The position numbers and the translations under genes are program-made. From NCBI GenBank assembly GCA_946800325.1, contig OX326958.1, positions 5,404,001 through 5,468,000 on the forward strand: a DNA stretch of 64,000 bases. The letters run 5' to 3'. Shown piece by piece: positions 26,146 to 39,435 of the stretch (its first letter is position 1; each line of letters starts with the position of its first letter). A model generated the notes under the pieces. That model did not search any database. It was given only the letters and a program-made list of their open reading frames with translations, and was not told the origin of the DNA. Source of the DNA: Luzula sylvatica. Its lineage: Eukaryota; Streptophyta; Magnoliopsida; Poales; Juncaceae.

Positions 26146-29008
26146 TTAAAATATAAAAGTATATGTTCTATTGGTTTAGTTCTGGATATATTGTGTTTGA
26201 TTTTATTTATTTACTCCAATTCATATCTGGTAACTTTATATTTATCTGATTTGATTTGATTTGGAGTGTATTATTATTTTGTTGACATAACAACAAATAT
26301 AATTGTTTTATTAAATATATAGATCATACAATTCAATAATATTTTCGTTATTCGAAAATTTGATAATAATAAAGTTGATCTATCAATAAATTATCCAGAT
26401 ATTTGATTAAGGAAAAAATACTTGATCAGATTAAAGCTCATTTGAAATTGCAAATACAATTAATTAATTAATAAATTCCGATTAAAGAATTTATATTATA
26501 GTCTCGTATAAATGAAATTATTTATAGTCTCATATAAATAAAATTATTTGAGACATAATTTTGATCAACATGCAAATGTCTTTGGGAAAATGACATGATG
26601 TAAATCTAAATCAATTCTAAAGTTTGGTAAATTTTATACCTCTTTAGATTTGTAATGTGATTACGAAACATGGTTATAAAATCTAAATTAATTCTAAAGT
26701 TTGGTTAATTGTATGCCTCTTTAGATATAATATGTGGTTTGATTATGGAGCTTAAATTCATATTTGTTCTAAGCATTCCTATCTCCACTTATTAAGAATT
26801 TTGTTAAAGTCTATATTATAATTCTGAAATGAATTAATAATATAATTAAAATAGACTAATTATACATCTTGATGATTATAAATCATTTAATCATTCAATA
26901 TTCTTATGTATTTATCGATGACTTTACATTTGGAAGTCAAATTATAAAGTCGGTATAAATGACTTTACATTTGAAACAGAAAATATATACATATATTATT
27001 TAGTCATAAATAGTATATACTAAATCCTTTAAATTTAATGACTGTAATTTGATTATTGAAATAATATCAAAATTATCAGTACAATCTGGAATTACAAATA
27101 TTAAAATATTTTTTTTTTGAGGGTACAAATATTAAAATATTAAAGAGGATAATTATACAGAGCATTTAAGGATATTAAAATACTAAATGAAGGACATGAG
27201 TTGTGACAAAAATAAATCACAAATTCTTTTCATCTACCTTTGTTTGTATTTTATTAAAATAGCTTTAATAATTCTCTATAACTGATATTTGGTTCATTAT
27301 TTTATATACAAGCAACTTTATTTTCTGATTGATGATTTGGAAATAAATATGCATATGAATATACATATGAACAAAGAATTGAAAATTTTTATTTGTTCTG
27401 TTAAAAAAAAAAAAAAAAGAGAACCTAACAAGTTATATTAAATAAAATATTTATATACCTTATATATATTAAATGAGACTAATTAACTCATTTAACTGTA
27501 ATATAAAAAGGAGTATTCAATCTTTTTTATTTCAGTTTATTTTGGTGACAAGGCAATTAAAACAAATTAAATGGTTACCATGTTGATTTCATTTGGTCAA
27601 TTAAATAAAAAGAAACCGAAATAGAAAAGAATTTAATGATTTTCTCATTAAATTCAATATATGTTTCTAAATTCTTGAATGAGGTATATTAGTATATATC
27701 TATTATTAATAACAGACGTTCATTAGATTGTACATATATCTATTATTAATAATTGACTTTCATGAGATTGTACATAAGTTATATAAATAACTGGTAGATA
27801 TATAAATATAAATTATCTCGTAATGATGAGACAAGATCTCATTATTTTGGTTTCCTATTCAATGGTCATTTCTAATTAAATTTATAAAGGAAATGAAATG
27901 TTAATATTCCAGTATTATTTTAAATTAAGTAAACAAATAAATTACAAATGAAACTTGATAAAATTATCATTTTATATAAATGTGGATATCACTGATTTGT
28001 GATTCTACATGAATACATATATAGTATTCTAATTTATAACATATTAATTGATGTTAAGATGTATTCACTAAGAGTACTAATTTCAAATATTAGTCAAATT
28101 AACATTGATATAAATAAATAATATTTGCCTAAAATCGGCTTAGGAACTCATCTTTGAGAAATTCCTAAAGTGTCTTAAATAATTAGCATGCAATTTTGAT
28201 TTAAAAATAATTATTGATCTGATCAATCAATAAAGAATGAATCATAAATAAATAGACACTTATTTGTTAAATATAAAATCGTACGAAAATAAATAAATAA
28301 ATTGTGATATGTCACTTCATTTAATAAAATCGAAAAATAATATTTCGATAATAGATCCTACAAGATCTAGTTCATCGAGGGGGGTGAGATTTATGCTCAT
28401 ATAATCGTCACCAGAAGTGGGATCCCTACCATTGTGGCTGGCTGGTCCGGACAAATGGTTCAAGGGGTGAACGAAGCGACTGATGTGACATTTTCGAAGC
28501 ACAATTTAGACTCGAAAAGTCTGTGCCCATCCCTATGGTGAAGTGCTTCAAGGTGATGGTTAGGTTGAATATTATTATTCTTAATAATTCCAAAAAGAAA
28601 ATATACATTAAAAAAAAAAAAAAGTGTATATATTATATGAAATAATTTAATAGGGTATATTTCCACACCGTATACTCTTTGAGGAATTACCTATGTGAGA
28701 ATTGTCGTGGGCCGCGACTAAGGATACGGGCAGAATCCTAATATATTCTCATGAAAATCAAGGTTAACGCATGGCCATAAATAGCGCACACCCGCAAAAA
28801 CACCAATGAATTTTTCCTACTATGTGTGTGATTGTAGAAGATTGGTTGAATGACGCATGGTTCAAGACCTAGTTCACCATGCAGTCTCGATCATATATGA
28901 TCAACACTAGTGTGGGTTCAAGGCTACGTCCACCCATATCGATGCATAATAGATATCGAGTTTTGGAGAAAAGAATTAACTATCTATATAAATTAAAGTT
29001 TTAAAATT

Positions 29009-29018
29009 TGAGGGCGAA
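29009..29018 (+). promoter_or_regulatory. polypurine tract before 3' LTR
   Basis: TTTGAGGGCGAA directly precedes the 3' LTR start. It is purine-rich apart from one C and sits where plus-strand priming would be expected. Confidence 0.55.
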
Positions 29019-29762
29019 TGTTGTATTATTTGTTATAAATAATATTATAAAATTTTAAAACATAAATTTATTTATTTGATGAAATAATTTGATTATTTCC
29101 ACAAATATAATTATGACCATAATTAAATTATGAGATGATTTTATTCTAGAAAGAATAAAATATTTTAATTAATTACATCGGTTTGTGTATGTATATATGA
29201 ATTAATAATTGACCTATAATTAATTTCATTTATATCCCACAATTAAAACCGAAATCCACTATCTCATTTAATCATTTTAAAACAAAGGAAAGTTACAAAG
29301 ACACACATACTTTCTCTGGCTTCCAATTTTGATCTGATAGTAAAAAGACCATCTCTCTCTGACTTCGATGGAAAATATACATATCAGATTGATTAGATAA
29401 AAAGATATACCCTCTCTCCTTTCAAATAAAACAATGATAGTTATTTCTCTTCAACCGTGAAACTATTCAAAGGATCAACTCGATTGAAAAATTCGGTGTA
29501 CGGCCTCATTTCTTTTGAAGTGAGGAACATCCATTCTCGACTGTGCTTACGGAATGGATACGAGATGAGCTCTCGAGGTGTAGAACCTTGGAGATGGAGA
29601 AACGAAAATACCCTGCACAAGAGGGCGTTAATCTGTCTTTAGGGCAGCAGTGGCATGACCGCGCGGCTACACCAGGCTTGTTCTCGATTTATTAATTTAT
29701 TATCATTATTTAATTAATTATTTAATTGTTTATTTGGTTATTTTATTAAAATACAACCAACA
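29019..29762 (+). repeat. 3' LTR, 744 bp, uninterrupted
   Basis: Matches the 5' LTR end to end and keeps CTCATTTAATCATTTTAAAA (around 29268) as the empty target of the Mutator-like insertion found in the 5' LTR. Visible differences from the 5' LTR include A/G and C/T changes in the GATTAAAAAATTC, GGAACGGATAC, CAGTAGCATG and AAATATAACC blocks. Confidence 0.93.
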
Positions 29763-29920
29763 CATTTATGAGAGACATGAATATGAAGGACCATGTGAGA
29801 GGAAGAAAAATAATTACTATTTTACCCTTAAGACTATTGAATCACAATCATTAGATTTATTTATATGATTTGATCTTGTGCGTTAAAAGATGGAAAGGTT
29901 CTACCATAGAATCAGGACCG

Positions 29921-30080
29921 GCCCGACGTTTTCGGAGGCCTCAGACGAAATCGTGCTAAAAACTAACGTCAAAATTTTAAATTGATCGGAAATTGAACAA
30001 AATTAAAGGATTGATCGAAATCGAGGCTTAATATAGCTTCGTACCAACCAATACCAGTAATTAAATAAAAATAGAGAAGA
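29921..30080. mobile_element. orphan hAT-like end (CAGGACCGGCCC)
   Basis: CAGGACCGGCCCGACG at 29921 resembles the CAGGGCCGGCCCTG end of the 33232-33643 element. No opposite terminus is visible before the minisatellite, so this is one end of a damaged element. Confidence 0.4.
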
Positions 30081-30253
30081 AATATTAAATTGGTACGAAT
30101 CATTGCATCGTCGTACGGTGTCATCGCGTCGCAGTGGGTCTCGTCGGTTTCCAGCATCATCGAGTTAATTACTTCTCGTAGGTTTCCGTCATCTTTTTCT
30201 TCTCTTGAAAGAGTGTTTGGGTCCAAAAATTTTTTTTGGGTCTATATTATAAA

Positions 30254-31176
30254 CAAAAATTGGGCTTATATCTAATACATTATAAAAAAAAAAATTAGGA
30301 TTATATCTAATACATTATAAAAAAAATTGGACTTATATCTAATACATTATAAAAAATTGGGCTTATATCTAATACATTATAAAAAAAAAATAGGCTTATA
30401 TCTAATACATTAAAAAAAAATTGGACTTGTATCTAATACATTATAAAAAATTGGGATTATATCTAATACATTATAAAAAATTGGGTTTATATCTAATACA
30501 TTGTAAAAAACAATTGGACTTATATCTAATACATTATAAAAAAAAAATTGAGCTTATATCTAATACATTATAAAAAACAATTGGGGCTTATATCTAATAC
30601 ATTACAAAAAAAAATTTAGGCTTATATCTAATACATTATAAAAAACAATTGGGGCTTATATCTAATACATTATAAAAAAAATTGGACTTATATCTAATAC
30701 ATTATAAAAAAAATTGGGCTTATTTCTAATACATTATAAAAAAAAAATTAGGTTTTTATCTAATACATTATAAAAAATTGGGCTTATATCTAATACATTA
30801 TAAAAAAAAAATTAGGCTTATATCTAATACATTATAAAAAATTGGACTTATATCTAATACATTATAAAAAAAATTGGGCTTATATCTAATACATTATAAA
30901 AAAAAAATTGGACTTATATCTAATACATTATAAAAAACAATTGGGCCTATATCTAATACATTATAAAAAAACATTGGGCTTATATCTAATATATTATAAA
31001 AAATATTGGGCTTATATTTTAATACATTATAAAAAAATTGAGCTTATATCTAATACATTATAAAAAAAATTGGACTTATATCTAATATCTAATACATTAT
31101 AAAATTAGGCTTATATCTAATACATTATAAAAAAAATTTGGGCTTATATCTAATATATTATAAAAAAAATTGGGCT
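30254..31176. repeat. ~32-bp minisatellite, about 28-30 units
   Basis: Consensus TTGGGCTTATATCTAATACA then TTATAAAAAAAA. Units differ mainly in A-run length and GGG/GGA/GAG at the start. Homogeneous over ~920 bp, implying ongoing unequal exchange or slippage. Confidence 0.95.
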
Positions 31177-31189
31177 TGCATCTTTTTCT

Positions 31190-32720
31190 TTTCTTGAATT
31201 ATCTAAATTATTGATTTGGAATCACGGATGGGTCAAATTTCAAAATCCAGAATACCTTGTCACTTGGAAACTCGGGTCTTTTTTCACAATTCAAGCATAT
31301 ATAAAGACTTGAATTAAAGATCATTTTTGCAAAAAAAAAAAAAAAAAAAAAAGAATTAAAGATCAAATAGTCAATATTTTCTTTTTAAATACAAATGCTT
31401 ATAGTGTAGATTAACTCACCTTGACTTCTTTTTAGCGAAAAATATCAATATTTTGCGATTTATTTCTTCAAGTCTTTAGAAACATATTATGAATATTATG
31501 AATTTCATAGTAAATAACAAAAAACAAGAACACCAGATTTCTTTATTTAAATATTTTGGCCGTATACTAGCTACTTAAATTAAAAAAATATATTTCACTA
31601 TAGAAACACATGACTTGACAAAAACAATGTGAATTAGCCCTTTTTTAACAAAAAAAACAAAAAATCGTCAAATAAGGTGATCTGTTTGTAGGCAATGAAA
31701 ATATGAATGAATTGAACTCTTTTATCCAAATTAAAAATCATATTGTTTTGTTAACTTTCTAAAATTAAAAAAAAAAAATATGGACTTCTTGCACTATATA
31801 GTATCAAAGGGAATTTTTTTGATTTGTTTAGCTAATCTCCATCATAACGTTTTCTCTTGAAAATAAGTAAATCGATAAATGAGTGGTAATATCATCATTA
31901 ATTTGAACATTGATTTATTTCAGAGCTATACACATAGGGATGTCAATGGTGTGGATATTGCCCGAACCGACCCGAACCGTATCCGAAAAAATATCCGGAT
32001 TCGAAAAAAATATCCGAATCCGAGTGGATCCGGATATGGATCTGGTTGCTAATTTTAAGATCCGGAACCGGATTCGATATTCGGTTTTGGTGCGGGAACC
32101 GGATCCGTGTTCCGGATCCGGATATTTTTAGGATCCGGATACTCGAAACTAGATTCGAGTATCCGAAACCGGATCCGGATACTCATATTATATATTATTT
32201 TATGTATTATATTTGATATTAGTCGAAAAATCATATACAAATTAATGATTTGTAAGTGATTTAACTCACAATCGTAAAATTATATTTAAATATAATCATA
32301 TTTATCGTTCATGTCACAAATTATATATATTTATAACTAAAAAATAAGTTACGTTATGATAACATAGTATCCGTTTTAATATCCGAAACAGAACCGTATC
32401 CGTATCCGTATCCGACAATATCCGAACCGTATCCGTATCCGTTTATTATCCGAACCGTATCCGGATCCGACAATATGGATATGGATCTGGTATGACCACT
32501 ATCCGAACCGGATCCGAACCGTTGACACCCCTATATACACACTATAGAAAGTAATTTTGATATACCAAAATTACCCATTATACCAATTAGGTAATTACAC
32601 CATTGACCATTATAATTTATTTTTTACTGTTAGTGTTAACTTTCTCTATACAAAGAATTTCCCTTTTTATAATTATACCGAAGTAAAAGATCTCATTTGC
32701 ATTGGGCTTCAACGAGTTTG
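31190..32720. repeat. dispersed duplication, copy A (interrupted by hAT element)
   Basis: Bases 31190-31934 and 32534-32720 match 62085-62810 in the same orientation (TTGAATTATCTAAATT, GGAATCACGGATGG, ACCTTGACTTCTTTTTAGC, CTCCATCATAACGTTTTCTC, AAAAGATCTC). No coding sequence is recognised. It may be an old transposon fragment. Confidence 0.85.
31935..32533. mobile_element. 599-bp hAT-type element with CCGTATCC/GGATCCGG repeats
   Basis: TIRs TAGGGATGTCAATGG / TAGGGGTGTCAACGG (13 of 15). Perfect 8-bp duplication TATACACA (31927-31934 and 32534-32541). The paralogous copy at ~62670 has the single uninterrupted TATACACA, proving the insertion. Subterminal zones are packed with ATCCGGAT and CCGTATCC motifs, as in hAT transposase-binding regions. 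Apparent Arg-Ile-rich frames here are by-products of these repeats. Confidence 0.95.
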
Positions 32721-33231
32721 TTCATTTTGTAAGTAAGTCCAATAATAATAAAAAATATACATATCGTACATTTTTTTCAATTCTCATAGTATTTGTTTGC
32801 TATTTTTTCAGTTCTCATAATATTTTGTTGCTTTTTTTTTGGACACGGGGAGAAAAGATGTGAAATGTGAAGACATATAAGATTCAAAGACGAAGGCTCT
32901 CTGAAAATGTGAGAAAAGACTAATATTACATAATATATAAATTTATAATAATATTTCAGTAGATATAATCGAGAACATTGGGCTGTGCTCTCGCTCTTCT
33001 GCACTCTCGCCCAAATAACCCTTCTATCCTCTTCTTCTGATGTTCGATGAGATTTGTGATTTTGGTTTACTCCCTGCTGCTTTTTTTACAATTTCCACAC
33101 TTTTCAGGGACCTGATTGAAAAAATACCAGCATTTAACTATTTATAATGTTAATATTGCATGGAATTAATACAAGAGAAATACTTGCCGGAGCTGTTTTC
33201 ATGGACGAGGCAACTCGGTCTGCTTGGTAAG

Positions 33232-33643
33232 CAGGCCCAGTCCTAGGATATTGGGGGCTTTAGGCGAAAAAAAAGATGAGGTTTTTGAAATCACAAACAA
33301 TATTTTTATGCGGCATAATCGCAGAAAATTGATTGAAAATCGCAGAAAAATTGATTGAAAACCGCAAAAAATGAGCTGAAATTCACATAAAATAGGCTGA
33401 AATTCGCATAAAATGACTTGAAAATCGCAGAAAATCATTATAAATTGCTGAAAATCGCTACTAATCGCTGTAAATTGCTGAAAACCATAGAAAATTACTT
33501 CCGAGTCGCTGAAAATCGTTGAAAACCGCTGCGAATTGCTGAAAATCGTTGTATATATATAGGTATTAAAAAAATTAGGGGGCTTTTTTTTGTGGGGGGG
33601 TTTAGGCTTTTGCCTACTGGCCTATAGCCCAGGGCCGGCCCTG
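33232..33643. mobile_element. 412-bp hAT-type MITE
   Basis: Ends CAGGCCCAGTCCTAGG / CAGGGCCGGCCCTGGG match at 15 of 20 positions, flanked by a perfect 8-bp duplication TTGGTAAG (33224-33231, 33644-33651). The middle (33300-33560) is an array of ~15-bp degenerate units (GCTGAAAATCGCAGAAAAT). Confidence 0.9.
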
Positions 33644-33654
33644 TTGGTAAGTAC

Positions 33655-34130
33655 AAATATCATATATTTCTTAAATTTACAAAAATGCCCCTGCATTATG
33701 ACTAGATTACAAAAAATACCGTCTATTATTTCTGAATCTTATATTCTAATATTACAGGGCTCTATGAGCAAATTTTAGAGGGGTTTATTCCATTTTCAGA
33801 TTTTGGAGGAGTTTGATGTTTGCAGAAAGGTTTATAACGGTATTTCTAGAATTTCAAATCTTACATAGGATTTTTTGTGTCATCATAATTTACATGTGTA
33901 TTTTTATAATTCCTTATTTTAAAAGGGTTATATTTGATACTTTTAGAATTTGTGCAGGTTCTATTATAGTTACTTATAGAGTGTTATATTTCATATTTTC
34001 AGATTTATAACGACACTTTAGAGGATGCTTTTAATTTGTAGCGGTATATTTCATATCTTTTGAAACTTTTACAATGGTATTTTTGCAATTTCTAAATTTT
34101 GTACGAGTATTTTGAGGTTCTCATGATTTA
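33655..34130. repeat. degenerate short-period repeat
   Basis: Recurring blocks of the kind GGTATATTTCATATTTT and ACAATGGTATTTTTGCAATTT at irregular ~50-70 bp spacing. No gene is seen. Confidence 0.35.
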
Positions 34131-34477
34131 ATTCTTAACCGTCAAAAGTATGATTTATTATTATTCGTTACTCATAAATCACATGAAAATATTTTGCTTT
34201 CCAAATTTAAATTTAACACTTTGACAATTTTACGTTTTGGTTCAGAAATTATTGGCAATTCAGCAAAAAGGGCCTAGAGACATTAGATTTTTTGGGGCTC
34301 GAAACATGGGTTTCATGCACCAACACCTTGTGGAGATTCTTAGCCACGCTATGATTATCATTGTCAGAATAATAAACCACTAAAGTTTTAAATTTAATTT
34401 TTCATGAATTACTCACTTTTATTTTTCCTCAGAGTCAAGAGTCTAAAATACACCACCACCTCCCAAGACTGCTATGT

Positions 34478-35008
34478 TTCACAGATACTGATATGGATAG
34501 CGTATCCGATATGATACGGATACGGCGATACAATAATTTTCAAAAAATCACGAATACGGTTACGACTATATAATTATTAGTTTAATATATTTATATTATG
34601 TATAATTAATAAATAAGTAATAAATTAATAATATTTTTAAATTAAATATCATGACAATAAATAATATCAACCAAACAATACAAGTATCATAAAACTATCA
34701 TAAACTTGTTTTAGAAATATTTTAGAACTAATCTAGAAGTATCCTAAAAGTATCATGTATAATTTATTTAAAAATATTATGGACCAAAATATATAATGGG
34801 CCGAAGTATCCTAAATGAAGTATCACAGCCGTATCATGGACGTATCCCCAGCCGTATCCTGCCGTATCACAGCCGTATCCGAAAAAAAATAATAATAAAA
34901 TATTCGGATACGCCACGTGGCGTATCCGAGCCGTATCGCACCCGTATCCGTATCGGATACGCGTATCCTCAGGATACTTCTGCATTTTTGAAATATTCGC
35001 GTAACATA
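34478..35008. mobile_element. ~530-bp TIR element with GTATCCG-rich ends
   Basis: CTATGTTTCACAGATAC at the left and CTATGTTACGCGAATAT as reverse complement of the right end. Imperfect flanking CCCAAGA repeats could be a degraded 9-10 bp TSD. Both ends are rich in CGTATCC/GGATACG motifs. It is probably a Mutator- or hAT-class MITE. Confidence 0.5.
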
Positions 35009-35651
35009 GCCCAAGAGGCAAGAATTACTGTCGAAGGTACATTTTTTCAAAATAATCCTTTTAAATATTTTATTTTGTTTTCTTCGATTTTTTTTATTTC
35101 TTTTATTAGGTCAAGAATTTAATGGAGAAGACACAATATGATCATTTGCCATTAATGGAGGCTAGCAGGTATCATAAACTACAATTTAGTTTTATTTTAA
35201 TTACTTTACCATAAAGTATGGTTTATTATAATTCATATATTGTTTTTGTGTTTATGTATTGTATAAATTGTGTTATATAAATATTATATCCAAGGTGCAA
35301 CAAGTAATCTCTGCATCGCGTTTCAAGATAGTAGGTTACTTACGGAGATCTATCAAGAGGCCAAAAAACTTTGAAACATAGTCACTCTCTTTTATTTGTT
35401 TGGTTAGAATTATATAATTGTGGTTTAGAGTTGTTTATATCATGTATTGTGTATAAGAAAGCTATTTAAATTACAGAACTTTTCTAACTCAAAACCCAAT
35501 GTTCGATATTTCACGTGGTCAAATAGCCAAACATGTTACCAAATAAAATAAAAACTGGACCCTGATAGATAATGCTATCAGTACAACCCAAAAAATGAAA
35601 AAAAGTTGAACCACAACAATAAACAAAGTGTGTGTGAGGTCTTATTTGCAT

Positions 35652-36217
35652 AATTAACCCCTCCCATTAAAATGACAATAGCTTGGCTCAAACACAAGGA
35701 GCCACGTCTCCCTGGCTATTCATCCAATTTTTTTTACTTTTTGGCAGAGAAGAAGCATGAATTTTGGTTTTCTATGTTTAAGTAACAAAATGTTTCTAAG
35801 TTAATATGAATTGTATGATAAACAATCAAGTTTCTAAGTTATTAACCCCTCCCATTAAAATGACAATAGCTTGGCTCAAACACAAGGAGCCACGTCTCCC
35901 TGGCTATTCATCCAATTTTTTTTACTTTTTGGCAGAGAAGAAGCATGAATTTTGGTTTTCTATGTTTAAGTAACAAAATGTTTCTAAGTTAATATGAATT
36001 GTATGATAAACAATCAAGTTTCTAAGTTATTAACCCCTCCCATTAAAATGACAATAGCTTGGCTCAAACACAAGGAGCCACGTCTCCCTGGCTATTCATC
36101 CAATTTTTTTTACTTTTTGGCAGAGAAGAAGCATGAATTTTGGTTTTCTATGTTTAAGTAACAAAATGTTTCTAAGTTAATATGAATTGTATGATAAACA
36201 ATCAAGTTTCTAAGTTA
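35652..36217. repeat. 188-bp tandem triplication
   Basis: Three nearly identical units start ATTAACCCCTCCCATT at 35652, 35841 and 36029 (period 189 and 188). Each holds GGAGCCACGTCTCCCTGG and a T-run. I noticed essentially no differences between units, so the amplification is very recent. Confidence 0.95.
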
Positions 36218-38085
36218 ATGAATTTTTATGACTTTGGATTATTTTGCATCTATAAAGATTTAACTCTTACAAAACATGCTTGACCACAACTCGCAATGCT
36301 AAAATTATATATAACAAAAAAAATCACGTCAAACACTAAACCTGAAAAAACAAACCCGAGCATTTGCACGGGTTCAACGCTATATATATATATATCCATG
36401 ATTGAAAGATAACAAATGGTTGAAATATAAAGATACACGAGCATACAGCACAACAGAGAGAAAAAAATTCATATATCCAATACTCATGGTTCTTTAATAA
36501 TCCTCCACATATTCTCAATATATTATTTTATATATGTAATATACTATTTCGAGTTGGGTGTTGAAGAAGACTATCATCCATCGTTTTCATGGACGTATCC
36601 TAAAGAACGAATCCCCGAATTATCGTAGGAATTTTTTCCGGATATACTTTAGGACAGTGTTTACACGATTCGGATAAACGATTTCAGTTTTATTGTTATT
36701 ATTTTATTTTATATTGATTTCGTATGTATTGTTAATAATCAATATTATAATTTATTGTATTTTATTCTTTAGCAATATACGAATATATCGTTTTATTATA
36801 ATTTTGGATTAACAAAATGTTGGCCATTTGAATTTTTTATACATTTATAACGGCTAATTATTACATTAGTTCACTCTTGGCTTTTCTGATTGTTGAATGG
36901 GCACTTAAAACAATAGCATATTAATTTTTGGGAAATTATACCGTACCTTGAACATCCAATTCCATCATCGATCCGTACAAAACATGAATTTTGCACATAA
37001 AAACAATGACGTCATCATGGGAAAATATTCCGAGAAAAAAACATTTGAAATTCTGTATACATGTATCATAGATTTGACCATTAAATTGATAAAATTTTAT
37101 AATTGAATAAAGAATTGAGGAAATTGTTTGATATGTCATGTTTTAAATCTCTACTGTAAAATTTGATTAGTTAATAATAATTACATAAAAATAATATATG
37201 TTTTGTTTTTTATATATATTTCAACATTAAAAGGTATTGAAAAACTAAGTCCTTTGGCCATGTTGGAGAGGACAAACATTAAACATCTAAGAAGCAAGAT
37301 CCAGTTACTATCATTTTCACTAGCTATAATTACAATTATAATTATAATTTTACATTTACATTTTGGTTCTTATAAAATTACAATATTACCCGAATTTCCA
37401 TTCCGCAGCCATAAATATGCCGATTCGGAGAATCATATACAGACCTGCATCACGAAATATTCTCGCAAATTTTACTAAACCAAACCAGTCTCCTAAATAA
37501 TACTGCAAAAATTCACTTTAAGTAAACCCATAATAATTTTGCTAACACATACAACACAGAGCAAATACACTTCGAGTAAGTTCATACATTACAATGTTTT
37601 TAATGTTTTCTCATGTAAAATACACATTTACTAATAAAAAAAGAAAAGAAAATAAACTATCACAAATAATACATAATTTGCACTCCTCCAGATTCGTGAA
37701 ATTAAGCTGCACATTAACGATGGAATTTTAAAGCTAAGGACTGCAATTAAAATATAAAACAGAGAATTAACAACAGAAAAGATACATATAATTGTGAAAT
37801 CAAGAGGCTCACGAGGGCTAAAATGAAAAAAAATCCCCAAATTATGAACAACTACCAGTATGCGTCAAAGAAATGGTCGAAATGGTTGAAGACCCATGTG
37901 CATTGCTTGATGTCATACACAAATATCAAATACTGAACTTAAATTAAACCCTTATTTGGTAATTTGATCCAAAACTAACATCATTTGAAACCCAAATTAA
38001 ACCCTATTTGGTAATTGAATCAAGTGAAGTGAAAGAATTATAAAAATCAACGAAAAAGAGCTCCATTACAATTTAACTTGATAGA
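36218..38085. other. intergenic DNA, no gene seen
   Basis: Short frames only. A block at 36560-36680 is less AT-rich but gives no recognisable protein on either strand. Confidence 0.4.
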
Positions 38086-38740
38086 GCTTGATTTCAGTAA
38101 AAGAATCAAAAGTTGGTCGAATTCAATCCAGCAATAATTTGGAGTTTTTAGTGCGAGTAAATGAAGCAAGAATCAGAGAAAACTCACACCTGTTTAAATC
38201 GAGATTAAAAGGCGAGGTGTGGAGATTAGGAATACAAAAAATGTCAGTTACGAAATCAGCTCCATTACAGGTCGTTTTTCTGAGTAATTTGGCGACAGAG
38301 CCCATGGAAAGACGATAAGTGTATGGAGAAACACTATCTCCTCGACCTCGGTCAACACCAGCGTCGCCGGAGCTCGGTGACGAAGGCGGATCGGACGGAG
38401 ATGAGAGTGTCGAAGTCTGGCTCACTGGAAGGAGAAGCTTCATCACGACGCTTATTGGAAATTGTCTGTTCTCGCCGGGCTTTTCGAAGCTGAATCAAGT
38501 GCGTATCTGTCCTCCACCGAGCCTTATCGACATCCACTTGCCCCTCGTATGTCTTCTTCGCCGATTCGCCGGCATTCCACAACCACGAAAAGAGGAGAAA
38601 TTGTTAACGGATTTGGGATAAACGGTGTAAGACGTAAGTGTTTGGGTGGGGGAGATAAAGAGGAGAAATTGGTGCACGAAATAATGATGAGGACCAGAGA
38701 AGTGGTTCACTTGAACCAAGGATAGGTAAGACCACAATTA
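38086..38740. other. GC-richer block, partial duplicate of 43190-43340
   Basis: The part from ~38620 to 38770 (GTAAGTGTTTGGGTGGGGGA, TTGGTGCACGAAATAATGATG, ACTTGTAACTATGCTAC) is duplicated at 43190-43340, where it borders an SMG7 fragment and the 30-bp array. Here only a short array trace follows (38770-38810). Minus-strand frame 38123-38446 contains MGSVAKLLRKTTCNGADFV, coding-like but not recognised. It may be captured exon material of the same mobile family. Confidence 0.5.
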
Positions 38741-39435
38741 TATTTACTTCACTTGTAACTATGCTACAGTAGTTCTAATTACTGTAGTGTACTATCGTAA
38801 TTCCCAAGATTTACCATATCCTTTTTATTCATTTACCATCTAAGCTTTTTTCAGACCCTCACAACCTGAAACAAAACAATACCAAATTATTAAGGGGCTC
38901 TTTGGATGGATGTGTTAGATATTCCTAAAAGAATTTGAATTATCGAGAAGACAACTGATGCAGTTTCAATCTATTTCCTGATGATTCGATAGAAGAATTG
39001 TGAATTGTTGTAACTGTAATATTTATGTTTGACTTGATGTAATTGCAAAGTCTTTATATGCAAAAACATACTTTTAACTAATCTTGCTATTTTGATTTTG
39101 TAGTTGTGCAATATGAAGTTCGCTGAAGAAAATAACTTGTGTGGATATGCATGGAGATGCTTCAAAATAGCAGTACTGTTGAGGAATTTAAATCGTATTT
39201 TGTAGACATTAAGATTTCAAAACATACTCTATTGTGATGCCTTTTAGTTTTAGCTCATTTGAGGGCGATTAATAAAAATGAATTGTGTTGTATTGTATTT
39301 TGTTTTTTGTTTTGTTGTTTTTATAGAATTTATTTTTGTAGGTCAATAATTAAATTGCCATTTTTGATGTTTTCCCGACAAATTCTCAAAAGGAAGTTGC
39401 TAATGCGCTCCAACACACCACTTTTAACAAGGAGT

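Larger units (their letters stand above)
23083..29762 (+). mobile_element. complete non-autonomous LTR retrotransposon, young, carrying a nested Mutator-like element
   Basis: Two LTRs start TGTTG and end CAACA, flanked by a perfect 5-bp target duplication CATTT (23078-23082 and 29763-29767). Without the nested element the 5' LTR is 257+487=744 bp; the 3' LTR is also 744 bp. Comparing them by eye I see only about four substitutions, so insertion is recent. The internal region (26128-29018, 2891 bp) has no gag, protease, reverse transcriptase, RNase H or integrase frame. Without the nested element the whole is ~4.4 kb, so it must be mobilised in trans (LARD-like). Superfamily (Copia or Gypsy) cannot be told from what is present. 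Confidence 0.93.

Noticed and set aside
26128..29018. gag-pol coding region of the LTR element
   Set aside because: No frame above ~85 codons and none of the usual zinc-knuckle, YxDD, DD-E or protease motifs could be seen.
30254..31176. CRISPR-like regular array
   Set aside because: Units are contiguous with no unique spacers, in a plant nuclear setting; it is a minisatellite.
31910..32240. Arg-Ile-Arg-Pro-rich frames on both strands
   Set aside because: They derive from GGATCCGG/CCGTATCC subterminal repeats of the hAT element.
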